From the NCBI RefSeq assembly GCF_028389875.1, contig NC_084674.1, forward strand, positions 14,293,501-14,357,500: a DNA stretch of 64,000 nt, written 5' to 3'. This DNA is from Rhea pennata. Its lineage: Eukaryota; Chordata; Aves; Rheiformes; Rheidae. Position 1 is the first letter of the stretch. Every line of letters starts with the position of its first letter. A model generated the notes under the pieces. The model did no database searches, was not told the origin of the DNA, and saw nothing but the letters and a program-made list of their open reading frames with translations. Of this stretch, positions 50,162 through 62,700 are shown one piece after another. A program made the translations under genes and the position numbers.

Positions 50162-52601
50162 CTAAAGGCAAAGAGAAAACAGTCTGCAGACCCCTGGGAT
50201 ACGCAGTGCACGCTTACACCTGCTTAGCACTCATCTTCCCTTCCTGCCTTATGCCTAAGGTAACTCAACCTGGATCAGTGCACTCTCTTTGTATAAAAAA
50301 AAGTAAGCAAGGAAAGTCTTTCAGAGTGCAACTAACACTATCTTATCTCCAGAAAAAAGGAAGAAAAAACCCAAAAACAAAAACACAGCAAGAAGAAATG
50401 ATTTGCTCTAGAACTGTTCAGATTTTCTTTAAAAAGAAACATAAAAATTGTGTCCTCTGCCTTTGAAGGGCTAGGATTAATTGCATGCTTTTTCAAATAA
50501 GAAAGACTAAGAAAATTTATATTTGTATCTAGCATGATACAAAAAAATATAATAAATTTTATTTTAGATTGAATGATTTTCCCTATCCCTGGAAGGGAAA
50601 TATAGCCTATTTTTGACTAGCAGGAAGCAATCAACAGCAAAATAAAATTACACCGTGCTTCAGAAAGATTAGAGGTCACCATAATTAACAGAACTTCACA
50701 AGCAGAGTTCTACAAATAAATTAAAACTAGAAGCACATATTAACAATATCAATTTTTACATTAGGTTTCAGACACTCTGTATGGCCACAGCTTCAGAACT
50801 CTTCCACTTTAGACACATGCAGCACCTGGCCATCACAGTATGCCACTAAGAACATGCAGGGGTAATGGTTCAGAACGAGCTCACAAGTATTTCTCCTGTT
50901 AAATAAACCCACTTTTATAATACTTTGAGAGATATCTTTTGCATATTTCCCATATAAATTTTAATTGAATAGGCCCTTCTTTGCAATATGTTCAAAGTCA
51001 GCAAATCATTAAATTGCAAAGATTACAAATTTTTTTTGCCTGGGACACATCCTAAAAATAACCTTTTTCAGCAGATTGTCATTTATATATGCCTTGAAAA
51101 AAAATTCACTGCATAGAGCACTATGCAGTTTTCCAGAAAGCTTTCTCATACTCAGTTGCACTGAGAGTCTTTCTGAGAGTGAACAATTTATGTGCTGCAC
51201 CAGGCACAATAACAGTAACACAGCACCTATCAATAATAAGAATGGACAATAACGCATTACACTGTTAATCCAAACAGTTCACAATTAAGACTTCTATGTT
51301 AACCTCAGAACACAGATGGCTAATGCAAGGCTAATCAACTCTAGGAATGAATTGCAGAAATAAGGAAATACTAAGTAAATGCAAAGCCTGAATTCACCTA
51401 TCTCATATCAGTTATTAAATAGGAAAAAAAAAAAAAAAAACATGGAAAGAACTGTAAAGACAAGATACAAGAAACAAAGTGCCATTCATATTTAGATAGT
51501 GGTCTTACATCTAAGCTGTCGCCTAAATACCTAGAGCAACCGAACAGGTGCAAAAATAACATTCCGTATGAATCAAATTAAACCTCTTCCTACAAAGAAA
51601 ACCAAAACAGAGAAGCATAAAACATACAAAAACACTATGTTTTATCATTATTATGCTGCAACCCTAGTATGGGTTGAGTACAAACCACACCTGGTCAATG
51701 TGTCTCATGTTTGTGCATTATGGACATCTTCTCCTTATTCAAAATACTTGCATTCAATCTTCTTCTATAGATCACAATTTTCCAGTAGCCCTCATGACAG
51801 GATTAGCAAGGACAGAACTAATAACCTTCAATATAGGCACTAACTGCAAACTTAAAAGAGTAGGCATCTTTATAGAGCTATACATACATTAACAAGATTG
51901 GGATTTTCAAATTATGGATATGGCAAAGAGTGTGACAAGGATGAATTTATGACAAAGGAAGGAAAAGGACTGCAAATTGTAGGAAGTAATAGCAGTGACT
52001 GGGGAAAACTTCATCAAAAATGCTCATGAGTGAAAGCAAGTAACTCCTATGAACTTCCATATGTGATCTTAAGTTAGGCAGATGAAGCATATCCTTGAAA
52101 TGCTACCTCTTCCTTATGCACTTTCTAATCATCTCCAGAAATCTTGTGATCCAGTAAAACAACTGGAGACTCACCTTTGTAAAGAACATGCGTTCCATTG
52201 TCAGATAAAATAGCTTAAATCTAATGAGGAAGACCATACTGACTGAGAAGAACTAATTTTGATTCTTAACAGTTAATGAGAATCTATATCACCATTATCA
52301 GGAAGACTGGTACACACGCCATCTGAAGGAGGTTTAACTTGTCTAAAAAGCTTAATATTGAGCACTAAGGTAATGCATAAAAGGAAACTTTAGAAGGTTT
52401 CCAAACACAGACAACTCATTTTATCTGAAGTCTTCCCTTTTAGATTTAACCACTCAATATACACATTGGTAGCTAACATAAAAGTACTTTCAAAGTATAA
52501 AAACGTTTAAAAGACTTTGTGTTTCCTTCTTTTATTTCAATGTAAATATCTTAAAAGTCAAAGTCAGTAGGCAGAGCATCCCCTTAAAATAGAAGTGTTA
52601 C
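50162..52601 (-). other. SLMAP: SLMAP intron
   Basis: Intron of about 2.4 kb, AT-rich, with an A18 run at about 51423-51440. No other feature was recognised. Confidence 0.85.
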
Positions 52602-52773
52602 CTCCTTCTGAACATCCTTTGCTTGATTTTCAGCTTCAGTGAGTTGGCTTTTTAGACTAGCTGCATCCCGCTGATGTTTTTCTCTCAAAGATCCCATCTG
52701 ATTTTCAAGCTCTTTTCGAGACATTTCAAGAACACTTATATCGCTGGTTAGCGCTAAACTCTGTTTCTGAGAG
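52602..52773 (-). CDS. SLMAP: SLMAP coding exon, coiled coil
   Basis: One base completing a Ser codon, then 57 codons: SQKQSLALTSDISVLEMSR, KELENQMGSLREKHQRD and SQLTEAENQAKDVQKE. The acceptor is gttttgcag and the donor GAG|gtaaca (phase 0). The Leu-rich heptads with many Lys and Glu mark it as coiled coil, and the sequence agrees with mammalian SLMAP, including the nearly fixed ENQAKDVQKE. It joins the next exon (YERTQ) without a split codon. Confidence 0.96.
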
Positions 52774-53558
52774 CTGCAAAACAATATCCCTTTGATTCCT
52801 CATGTTTTGTTTCCTCATGTTACATTCAATCAAACAAAATATTTTAAAGGACTATTTAAGGAATTTTAACATTTATGTATGCATATATGTATGTATATAT
52901 AAGCATGCTGGCAAAATTCAAATCTAGAAAAAAAATTGTTCTCCCTGTATCAGTTACTTTGTGAATTAAATGCATATATCTGAAACTGAAAAACAAAAGA
53001 ACAACAAATGAAGTATGGTAGAATACAAATACTTTTGCACTCTAAAATCTCTCTCAAAAAGCACTTGCAATAAAGAGATTTATATTCTTCTACTAAGTGA
53101 AACATGGTAAAGAATACTACTTCTGCCCATCATCATCACTGGTAACATGACAAACTCCCACAGTACACTATACTGAGAAGCATTTTCAAAGACTGAACAT
53201 TAAGAATTCCTAACTTAAAATTCCCTACATAGTATATTATCTTTTAAGCAGAAGAATAAATTGAGCCTATGTGCTTCCACAACGCACACTTCAAGTCCTT
53301 ATTTTTAAGTGGCAAAATAAATTAGGATACCTTGTGAACATGGAACAGGCCTGTTATACAGAAGCATTTTCAAAACAGAAATTTGAAAATGTTTTGACCA
53401 GAACTATCATGCACATGATATTTCAATACACTTACTCCAGATATCATCAGACTTCTAAAATCTTTACTAGAGGAGAGAAGGGAAGAAAAAAGGGGTGGTG
53501 GTGATGGGGAAACTCTTAGGCTACGGTATCTTTCTTCACAAATCCTTTCTGCACTTAC
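52774..53558 (-). other. SLMAP: SLMAP intron
   Basis: AT-rich intron of about 0.8 kb. Nothing else was recognised. Confidence 0.85.
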
Positions 53559-53676
53559 CTAGAAAGCTCCTTCTCTTGTCGCTGAAGTTCAGATGCAAGC
53601 AAAGTATTTTCCTTCTTTAGTGTAACACACTCAGCTTCCAGAGCACTCCATTCCTCCTTCAACTTTTCAAGCTCAC
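53559..53676 (-). CDS. SLMAP: SLMAP coding exon, coiled coil
   Basis: Two bases completing a Gly codon, then 38 codons (ELEKLKEEWSALEAEC, then TLKKENTLLASELQRQEKELS), then AG of a Ser codon. The acceptor is ttattcattacag and the donor AG|gtaagt. The phases fit the neighbouring exons: G|GT on the upstream side and AG|C on the downstream side. The pattern is again coiled coil, and the word SELQRQEKEL is shared with mammalian SLMAP. Confidence 0.96.
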
Positions 53677-55009
53677 CTGTAATGAATAAATTTGAATTGA
53701 ACAGAGCAAAACAAATTTAATGAATGCCTCAACTGTCACCAGGGAACAAATGGAAGAAAAGCTAGTATCAGTCAAATACTGTATCATGTTACAATTCATT
53801 GTGACAATCATGTCACGTGTTCCATCACAAGTAGCTATAAAGCATATATCAAATTATGTTTTACCATTATGAATAGTTTGCGAGCCATTAAATAAGTTAG
53901 TGCTTCTTAAGATTAGCTTCTTCTAACACACCAAGCATAGAAAAGACTGTTTACAGGTCTGTTCTAGCATTTTAGAAACAGCGGTGGAAAAGTATATTTG
54001 AAGAAATTCTTGTCCCAGCAGACTTAAAAGTAATGAACAATCAGAAAAAAAAAAATCACTAGATACTATACATCTGCTAAAAAGAAAAAGAACATTTAAA
54101 GCAACAGTGTTAAAATTAGACCTTTGAAACTAATCAGTTACCAGCAAAATTGATTAAAAAATTACACATCTTCATGGAGATTGACTGAATGAGAATTCTA
54201 AGCACATTTTATATATGCCAGCTTCTCCAGGCATATATGAAGTCTCACCATGAGCTTTTGAACTGTATTACTCAATAGGCATACACCATCATCTTGATAG
54301 CTGAAATATGATTACAGAAAAAAAATAGAAGTAGGATTAAGTTGCTGAGCTAGCAAAAAAATTAGACTGAAAGCAGCAGATTCTACAAAACCTGAAGCTA
54401 AAAGGCCTGAAGTAGTGGCTCTCAATCAGGTCTTATGTGACGTAGGTGCATTGCAGGTAAGGTGAAGTCCAAATGAATGAGCCCAGAAGAATTATACTGG
54501 CTCTGCACAAGATATTTGTGTATATCTACATCACATTTACAGAACAAAACTTCAATTCTAAGATTAATTAAATATAAAGAGAGACCATCAATTCTGAAAA
54601 GCAGAGAGGAAGTTACTGAGCATGGTAAGCCATAAAACAATTATTTGTTGCAAATGTAGCTTTGCTAAAAAAACTAAAAGGCCAGAAACTATTGATTAAC
54701 AAGATTAAATGATTCAAATTCTGCAAGTCCTTTTGGAAACCTGTGGCAGTATCAACCACATTAATAGGGCAAGTTTTCCATCTTTTTAAATTGGCATTAT
54801 ACTTGGCCTGCTTTTGATATCACAAGGTAACTAGGTAATTGAGGTATAATTGAAAATTTTTATTTATAGAAACATAAAAAAAAGGTTTTTATATCACTGT
54901 ACGCCGTGATTTTTGTATATGCATACACACACAAATATTGATTTGACTATTTGACACTCAGGTTGATAAGGATGTTACTATTAGCACTGGTCCCTGACAT
55001 TCCTTTTAC
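53677..55009 (-). other. SLMAP: SLMAP intron
   Basis: AT-rich intron of about 1.3 kb. Nothing else was recognised. Confidence 0.85.
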
Positions 55010-55330
55010 CTTTTAAACGAGTAGCTTCTTCCTTCTGCTGATCCTCACACTGCTGGCATCTGAGTTGAAAACTGGCTTGCAGACTGACAATTTCTTTTTC
55101 ATAATCTGAAGCATCTTTCCGCCACCGTTCAAGTTCAGCTCGTACTTTCTGTAGCTCCTCTTGCAAAGCAGAAATATCAGTATCTCGTTCTGATGCTGTC
55201 TTTTCTGCTACTTGTTGAAGAAGCACAATCTCATTTTGAGCATCAATTAATTGATTTCGAGTGCTTGAAATTTCATTCTCCTTTTCCTCACGAAGATTCT
55301 CAATATTTTCTTGTAATCTTCGCAGCTGAG
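55010..55330 (-). CDS. SLMAP: SLMAP coding exon, large coiled-coil exon
   Basis: This is the largest SLMAP exon in the window: two bases completing an Ala codon, 106 codons, and one base of the next Gly codon. It begins QLRRLQENIENLREEKENEI and includes TASERDTDISALQEEL, QKVRAELERWRKDASDYEKE and SFQLRCQQCEDQQKEEATRL. The acceptor is tgttttccag and the donor AAAG|gtaaaa. RAELERWRK and SFQLRCQQCEDQQ are hallmark blocks of SLMAP. The CQQC pair interrupts the coil and is kept as in mammals. There are no internal stops, so the exon is intact. Confidence 0.97.
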
Positions 55331-55595
55331 CTGGAAAACAGATGTTAAAAATAAGATTTTTCTTTTTAATAAAATGTACTTACAGAAATTCTAAAAAGAG
55401 ATGACTCCCTTTCTCAACTCACTGCTATTTAATAGCACTAAAGAATCCTAATGCAATTCAAAAAAGACTGACCTTGTGAACTGCTCTAGTCTTAGAAGGC
55501 AAAAAACTATGTAATGTATTACACAGCATAACATTACAGAGAGTGAAAAGAAACTAGAAGTTGCTTGGACAAAGCCTCCCCTGCCACACAAGCAC

Positions 55596-55628
55596 TTTTT
55601 TTTTTTTTTTGGGGGGGGGGGGGGGGGG
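55596..55628. repeat. T15-G18 homopolymer junction
   Basis: An uninterrupted T run passes directly into an uninterrupted G run on the plus strand. On the SLMAP transcript it reads C18 A15. It is unusual as a junction of two pure homopolymers and prone to assembly and length errors. Confidence 0.9.
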
Positions 55629-57386
55629 AAGGGTAAGAGAGGGTTGTGCCAAGTGAGACTATTAAAGAAACTCTCCAGAAATTTGAAATCAAGCTTCAGA
55701 TCTAACTTCATCATAAGCAAAACAAGTTTTATAGAACGTGGAGATTACAGGGAACAAGACAAGATAAAGCAAGAAAATTTCTGTGACAAGCCAAACAAAT
55801 TTGCAAAGCTACAGTGGAAATAGTTGCCTGTTCAGCCATTAACTTTATGATGTTTATAAGCATTCAAGGCACAGCATCCAGTTTTACTCTATTCTCCAAA
55901 CATGTAGAAAAGGAAATAAAAATTATTTTGCTTCTTAGTATATATATTTTTTAAAAGTTCAGGGTGAACTTTTGATTGGGGGGGGGGGAAAGAGCTGCAC
56001 CTAAACTACTGAACTGTAAAAGTCAGCAGTCAGTCACATAAATTCTGTATTATTTTGCATTTCTCAACTGCATAAAGCAAACTATAAGTTATTCACACTC
56101 AAAATTGTTTAATTATTAAACACATCTCTGCTCTGGGAGAAATTTTTCATAAGCAATACAGGCTAACAAAATCCTTTGCCAACAGTTGCAAAGAAATACA
56201 GGAGACAAGGATGGAAAGTACAAAAGTAGAACTAAGTAAACTCATGACTGATAGAACTACACTGTTTAATTTGCCCCTTTTTCCTCTCCTTCATTTGCTT
56301 TTTAAAAGTGAGGGATCAGAGTACACTTGTATTTCATTGTTTTTCAACATGGAAAAAGTAATTACTAAATTAATGAAAAATTGCTCCGAGAAGGAAAGAG
56401 CAAAGTTCATTCTTAACATCAATTGGAACTCTCACATGAGTTACCCTAGAGGGTCAGAACTACGCATTTAAAGTTGAATGTTTTTTCCTCTGAAGGAAGA
56501 AACAAAGGCAATGGAAAGCACAGGAATGATAACGAAGTCTTAGTAACTGTCATAGATTTCTTACATTTAGTTTTGTTGAGCTACTAAGCTCCTGCTTCGC
56601 AGTAATGACAGTATTTCAAAGAAATCTGAATTTTCTTCTGTCTGCATTGTTGATGAACAAAACTCCCTTTAAATCCTCAGGCATACAGAAGAGCATGTTA
56701 GGACTGAAAATCCAAAGAACGTATACAAACATTTCTCACATTCGGTGGAGTTGTGGGAATAACTTGCATAGAAAAATTACTGCCACAAATATTGAAATGG
56801 TTTCTGAAGCACTGGATGTTATTTCAAAGGGCAATCAGAAGGAAGACTTCCATTACATCTCTTATTACATAAGCCATTATATCTAAACTGAATGCTTTAT
56901 TTTTTTGAAAGGAATGACTAGTTACTTGAGCTACAAGAATTTCCTCATTCCATTTATCTGTTCATCTAAAGGGAGCTTCACACGTAGACACAGGATCTTA
57001 GCTGTTCGAGGCATTCTCTTCTCTATGTCAGAAGCATAAGCCATGTAAGCACTGGCTGCCAAAAAATGTTGATTCCATGAAAATTGTCCAAGAAACGTTA
57101 CTGTATGAAGCTACAAGGTTTCCCCCGCAACCCACTACAGATCCCAGAAGCTGCCAAGAGAGAATGCTGACATTAAGACAGCTTCTCCCTATCTGTGAAA
57201 TACGTCTTGCCCTGAAAGTTTGGGAAGCAGCAAACGTACATCAGACTGTTTTAAACTGCAATAGAGAGAGAAGAGGAATCATTTATAAAGATCTCACATA
57301 GGAAACATTCAGGAGACAAAATAGTACAGAATTGACAAGAGTTACCTTGCAGCTAATGTGGCCCTGTCAACTGTCAAGTTTGTGGG

Positions 57387-57426
57387 TTTTTTTTCTTTCT
57401 TTCTTTTTTTTTTTTTTTTTTTTTTT
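57387..57426. repeat. Polypyrimidine (T-rich) tract
   Basis: T run with a few C interruptions on the plus strand, read as A-rich on the SLMAP strand. Confidence 0.9.
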
Positions 57427-58803
57427 GAAAGAAGATACATTTTTTTTCCTTCTGTATAGACATAACATAACCACCAAATATCCTGACTTCTAATCTTTGC
57501 TATGAAATTCTTTATTTGGAGTTTTCTGCACATTAGCAGCCCAAGTTTCAAAATTAAATTGCCCCTCTTGTTCTGAAGAGGAATATTATGTTAGCACCAC
57601 TTTCTTGGAAAAAATAGCAAATATTCTTTGCTGACATTCATAAAATAGCTATCACATAAGCTTCTCAAGTGTAACTGCTGTGTGACAAGTAGCATAGTCC
57701 ACAAACTATCACCATAAAATAATTTGTTCAAGCTATTTGGGCTTGATTTCCTAAGAAAATGATGCTTATGTGCTTACATTTTCTTTTCATCTGACTGTCT
57801 GCTCATCTCCCTTCCAAATATTTTTGAGTTGAACGACTAACTAAATACGAAATACTGACTGAGATCCCAGGCTATAAAGTTCATAGAAGTTTCATAAAAA
57901 TCAGTGGCTGAGTAGACATTCACACTAGCGTTTCCTCTAATGTAGAGTTCTAATACAACCCTTACCAAGGGTGCCTTTGACCAGTGAGCTCACAGGTACA
58001 GGCTGACAAGTGGGCATGCAACTCCAACAGCAGGACTTGCTACTACTTGCCCAATTACACAGCCACATGACAAGATAAAGAGCTAAAAGCAAGCATAGAG
58101 CTTTTAAACTCTGGCACATCACAAGGAGCTGCAACAGCAACAAAGATGTATCTATCTCCTCAGGCCCTCCTACAACAAATCCATAGGAAATCAACCTGTC
58201 AGTTCCACTGCTCATCAAAAACACTTTTCTTGTCAACACAGCACTTCACTAGTTTGGAAACGGCAACTTTAACTTGTGATAAAGATGATGTGTAAATCAC
58301 ACGATTCCATCCTGCTAGAGTTATTTTGGGCTGAAAAGAGCATGATCGTGATCACAGCAGTTCTTCAGAGACTGCCTGTTCTTTATGAAATTCTGGGGCT
58401 GAATGTAGATCTGTAGTGATTAAAATTATTTGGGAGGATTTTTATCAGTAAAATGAAGAGATTGAATAGTAAAAAAAGACTGCATACTCTGAATGTTTGT
58501 TTAGAAGGTACAATAGTCACACTAAGACTCTCTGAATCACTTAGAGCTGATGAAAAAATGAGGAGAGAAAGGAGAAGGACTATGTTACAGATTACATCTT
58601 TGACATTTTCTAATTTATTATCAGAGACACAAGAATCAAGGGGAAATGTTTCATAATACATTTGAGATAGCATGAAAAAAAATCAAATTTAACACATACA
58701 CATTTAACATCTTCCTTCATTAGTGCTTAAGATCGACATAATTGGTAAAAGATATGTTTCTCCTAAGATATAAAGAATGAAGTAGAAAAAAATTATTCCA
58801 TAC

Positions 58804-58878
58804 CTTGCAGAACATTTATTTGCTTGCTGGACTCTTCAACTTGCATTCGATATGCTTTCCTCTCTTCTTCCAATAGCG
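58804..58878 (-). CDS. SLMAP: SLMAP coding exon, short coiled-coil exon
   Basis: Two bases completing an Ala codon, 24 codons (LLEEERKAYRMQVEESSKQ then INVLQ) and one base of the next Ala codon. The acceptor is cttatttttag and the donor CAAG|gtatgg. The exon is 75 nt, a multiple of three, so skipping it would keep the frame. The sequence ALLEEERKAYR is a clear match to mammalian SLMAP. Confidence 0.96.
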
Positions 58879-59619
58879 CTAAAAATAAGTGAAAACAAGT
58901 CCAAAGATTGTTAGTAAAAAGTATTTCAGCTTTGTAGTAAATTACAGTCACAAATTCCCCATAACGGAGAAGATTAAAACAGTCAGTTTATTCCAGTAAG
59001 TTATCAAAGCTAGTAATTATGTAAGCAGTTTAAGAAAACGTTAATATTAAGACATTATTCCATTATTTTGGTAGTATTTATATTAATTTCAAATTAATAT
59101 AATCAGTTGCCTGATGCAAAAACTCAATGTGTGTTAAATGCAGTTTGGTGTAGGAGTAGAAATAAAAAAATGCTGTAACGGTTTTCCAGGACAAACAAGA
59201 TGTGATTAAACTATTTCCTGTTAAAGATGACCCTCAGTTTTGCAGCTAATGAAACAGCTAGATGATCTAGCTGTAAAATGATAGGATGATCTGAAAAAAA
59301 CCCCATCCTACTACTGAACACATTATGTGTGATTAATACTTGCAGATGCATATATTTTTATTGATGAAATATATGGAATATATCTGTAATACTACAAAAC
59401 GTATTTTGGTCAATACTGACCCAAAAATTGAGAGCTCAATCTAACTGTACCTATAATTTCTACAAAACAAAAAAAGTTTATGACATGCTGTGCAAGAAGC
59501 CAATACTGTGAACACAGATTTATTTATAGTATAGTCAACAAAACTAGACCCTCTTAAGATTACCTGGTAAATACAGTTTTAATGGATACCCTACACAGTC
59601 AAGTTGATCTGGGTCTCAC
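58879..59619 (-). other. SLMAP: SLMAP intron
   Basis: AT-rich intron of about 0.74 kb. Nothing else was recognised. Confidence 0.85.
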
Positions 59620-59742
59620 CTTGAAGTTCAAAGCATTTTTGTTTACTTGTTCTAGCTAGCTCTTGGGCTTCAACCAGCTCCTTGTGCAGCTGCTGAATCT
59701 CTTGTTTAGCCTCAGTTTCTGATTGCGCACCCTGCAATTCAT
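59620..59742 (-). CDS. SLMAP: SLMAP coding exon, most upstream in window
   Basis: Two bases completing an Asp codon, 40 codons (ELQGAQSETEAKQEIQQL, HKELVEAQELARTSKQKCF) and one base of the next Ala codon. The acceptor is gttcttttatcag and the donor CAAG|gtgaga. The block EAQELARTSKQKCFELQ is identical to mammalian SLMAP as I recall it. The exon is 123 nt, a multiple of three. Its upstream partner must end in phase 1 and was not found before position 64000. Confidence 0.96.
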
Positions 59743-62700
59743 CTGATAAAAGAACATTTTCTTTAAAGCATGAATTTGTACAACAGTTTAATTTGACTGC
59801 CATGTGAAGACTGGTCACTTTCTATTCTAATCATCCAAAGTTAGTTAAGTAACCTCACAATTTTGTTAGGTAAATATTAGCAAAAATATTAATATACCTT
59901 GAAAAGAAGGAAAGCAAATGCAAATTTTAAAATATTCATTACACTTAACATGCAGTAAAATAAAGAAAGAACACAAGAATCAGCTTTTAAAAATAATGTA
60001 TCGGCTGGCAAGGATTACTCTATCCACATAAATGAAGAAACTACAAGCATAAGACAGTTCTTGATTGTGCATATGGCTTGTTTATTTTAGAAGGAAGCTA
60101 CTCCAACCTTCCCTCCTAAAACAAACTTCAGTGATTCCGTATCCCCTTCACCCCAAGCTCACTCTCCCCTCAGCACACACGTCTATTTATCTTTAGGTAC
60201 ATGTACACAGCCTTGTACCAGGCCTAGTTTCTGCCAGTCGGCTATGAGAGATTATGCAAACCAAGTTGCTATTAAGTGATTCGCTACTCCCAATCAGCTT
60301 GCTACTGTGCAAAGTTTGTTTTTCTACCTTTCTCTCTCATTATGCATGTGGACCACAGCTACAAGAAAAGGAAAATTTATGCAAATATCCTACAGTAGAA
60401 CAAAATGAAGAAACTGAACAAAAATTTCACTGGATTTCATTCACTGGCCATGTAATACTAGGCCAAGATTTCCCTTTAAAAATACAGTTTCACTATAATC
60501 CAAGTTAAAATACTAGGTACATCTTTAACATCATTAGGTAACTAAGCACATTATTTAAACTGTAAACAACAGTTAAAACATTTGCTCTTCCTCAAACCAA
60601 GTTTGTATTAATTAAAAATGCATACTGAAGACCTCTTGCATAAAAAGATAGGTCATCCATATGCAAATTAAGTACATTTAAAGCTGACATATTCGAGGGA
60701 ATAACCAGGAGTATTTGTAACTAAAAGCAGTATAACGTAACAAAGTGTGTACTGGAAACTATATGCAGTAACATAAAGAGGAAGCCCACAGGAATCTGTA
60801 ATATTAGGAACTGAACCACAAAACTTTTCAGTAAATGTTCCTTAGGTAGGGGTTGTGCAGAAATAATGTGTTCTTAAACAGGCACCAATAAACTACATTG
60901 GCAAAAAGGTTAAAATTTTATATAATGCCAATTAGGTGAAAAAGGTAAAAGTGGTAAATCAGTGGAAAAAAAGACATTTGCACATCATGGGAGAGACAAG
61001 GAGTACAAAGAGATGTATCCCAGTACTCTGCTAATAAAATTCTAACCTTACAGGCCATACAGATTTAAGATGAACAAACACTGCATAGGATAAAAAACAA
61101 GAAGATCAAAACACTTTGTCTGGACCCTCCACTAACAAGGAGAAATTAATACAAGCTATTTTTTATCTTGCCTTTGCATTTTTGACACGCATATTTGACT
61201 CTATGTCATCAATAAAGTAGCTTTTAAGAAAATAATTATTTTTCTTTTTTTTCCTTAGAGTAGTTATTTATCAGATCATGCTAAAGTACTCATATGGTCT
61301 CTCTCTAGGAGAAGAGGCTACAGGTTTCCTGTTCTCACAGTGATGAACTGGTGGGATCAAGGAGTGGAGTCATGTGCATATGCATGTGGTTTTGGCTTTT
61401 TCAGAACAGAACTGAGAACAGAAAGAACAAAGAGGACTAAGTATTTCATCCTAACACTTTCTTTCACAGTTTATTAAGGAAAAACTTGGATTTGGAACTC
61501 TTATTTGAGATGTTTTGTTCTTAGCTCCTCATGGATAAAGTTGCTTGAGGCAATTAGATTTTCAATCCCTAATGAGACTGTTCAGAAAAAATGGAAGAGG
61601 AAGTTGACAAACTGTGTTCAAAATCATGCCTGATAAAGAAGCACTGTCCCAAATTAACAATAAAGAATCCCAAATGAACTTTCCAAGGGACAGTATTTCC
61701 AAATCAATGAAATCAATGAAACATCATAAAAGGTAACACTGCTTCAAAGGAGATGAGGAACTCAAGTTATGGGACAGCATAACAGGTTTAGGGAAGGCAC
61801 CATCAACATCAAGGTAGAAAGTTTCCTATTCAAATGCAGTAAGGAAATTACCATATGCTTGATTACTTGTAAATCTAAGGCCATGAAGAAAAGTATGAGC
61901 ATTAAGAAACAATTTAACAGCTTTTAAGAATTACACAAACAGAAAATTCATTTAATGGCACATTTAATAGTGCAAAGTGAACATCATTCTCACACTAACT
62001 TTTGAAAAATTTCCTTAGTGAGTAGGATTGCTCTATTCATAAACAGAAAGCCTACTAATTATTATTGGGCTTAGAATTAGATCCCTCAAGAAGCAAATTC
62101 ACATGTCATTAGTTATGAAAATTGGCCTGAGAAACAACACAAAGAGCTGCAATTAAAGTCTTTGAGCAATTTCCAGAAGTATTCAACATTGGACTAACTG
62201 TTCTCAGAAGTCTAAGGAGTTTTTATCATTAATTACAACTAGGTGGTGGTGGTGGTAGGGAGAAGGTCAAATACACAATAGTTTGAAATCCCTCATTCAT
62301 TTATTACAGCTCATGGAAAATTTTCATCTGCAATCAGATTTTTCGCTGTGTTATAAGAAAGAGATCCTTAATTAAGATAAAATTTTTTAATCCCCTCAAA
62401 ACACTAAGCTCTCCTTTAACACTAGCATTTTTTTTTAACTGGATTGGTAGATTTAAAATTGCTATCAAAAAGTCAGTAATTTGTTACAAATCCTTCTCAA
62501 AGCATCTGAGTTTGTTCTCCTTCAATCTAGTTCAAGAAAAGAAGTTTAACCCATGGCTCAGATTTGGTAAAATGTAGTTCTACATTGCTCATCTTATATC
62601 CATATGTGCTTAGCCTGTGGGAGCAACATCGTGAGCAGGGTCATATTTCTCCAAGTTTCACAATGACTCCTGTTAGAAAAGACCAGCAAAATTCTGAAAG

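Larger units (their letters stand above)
55331..58803 (-). other. SLMAP: SLMAP intron with homopolymer runs
   Basis: Intron of about 3.5 kb. It contains T15 joined to G18 at 55596-55628, G11 at 55978-55988 and a long T-rich tract at 57387-57426. No exon or RNA gene was recognised. Confidence 0.85.
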
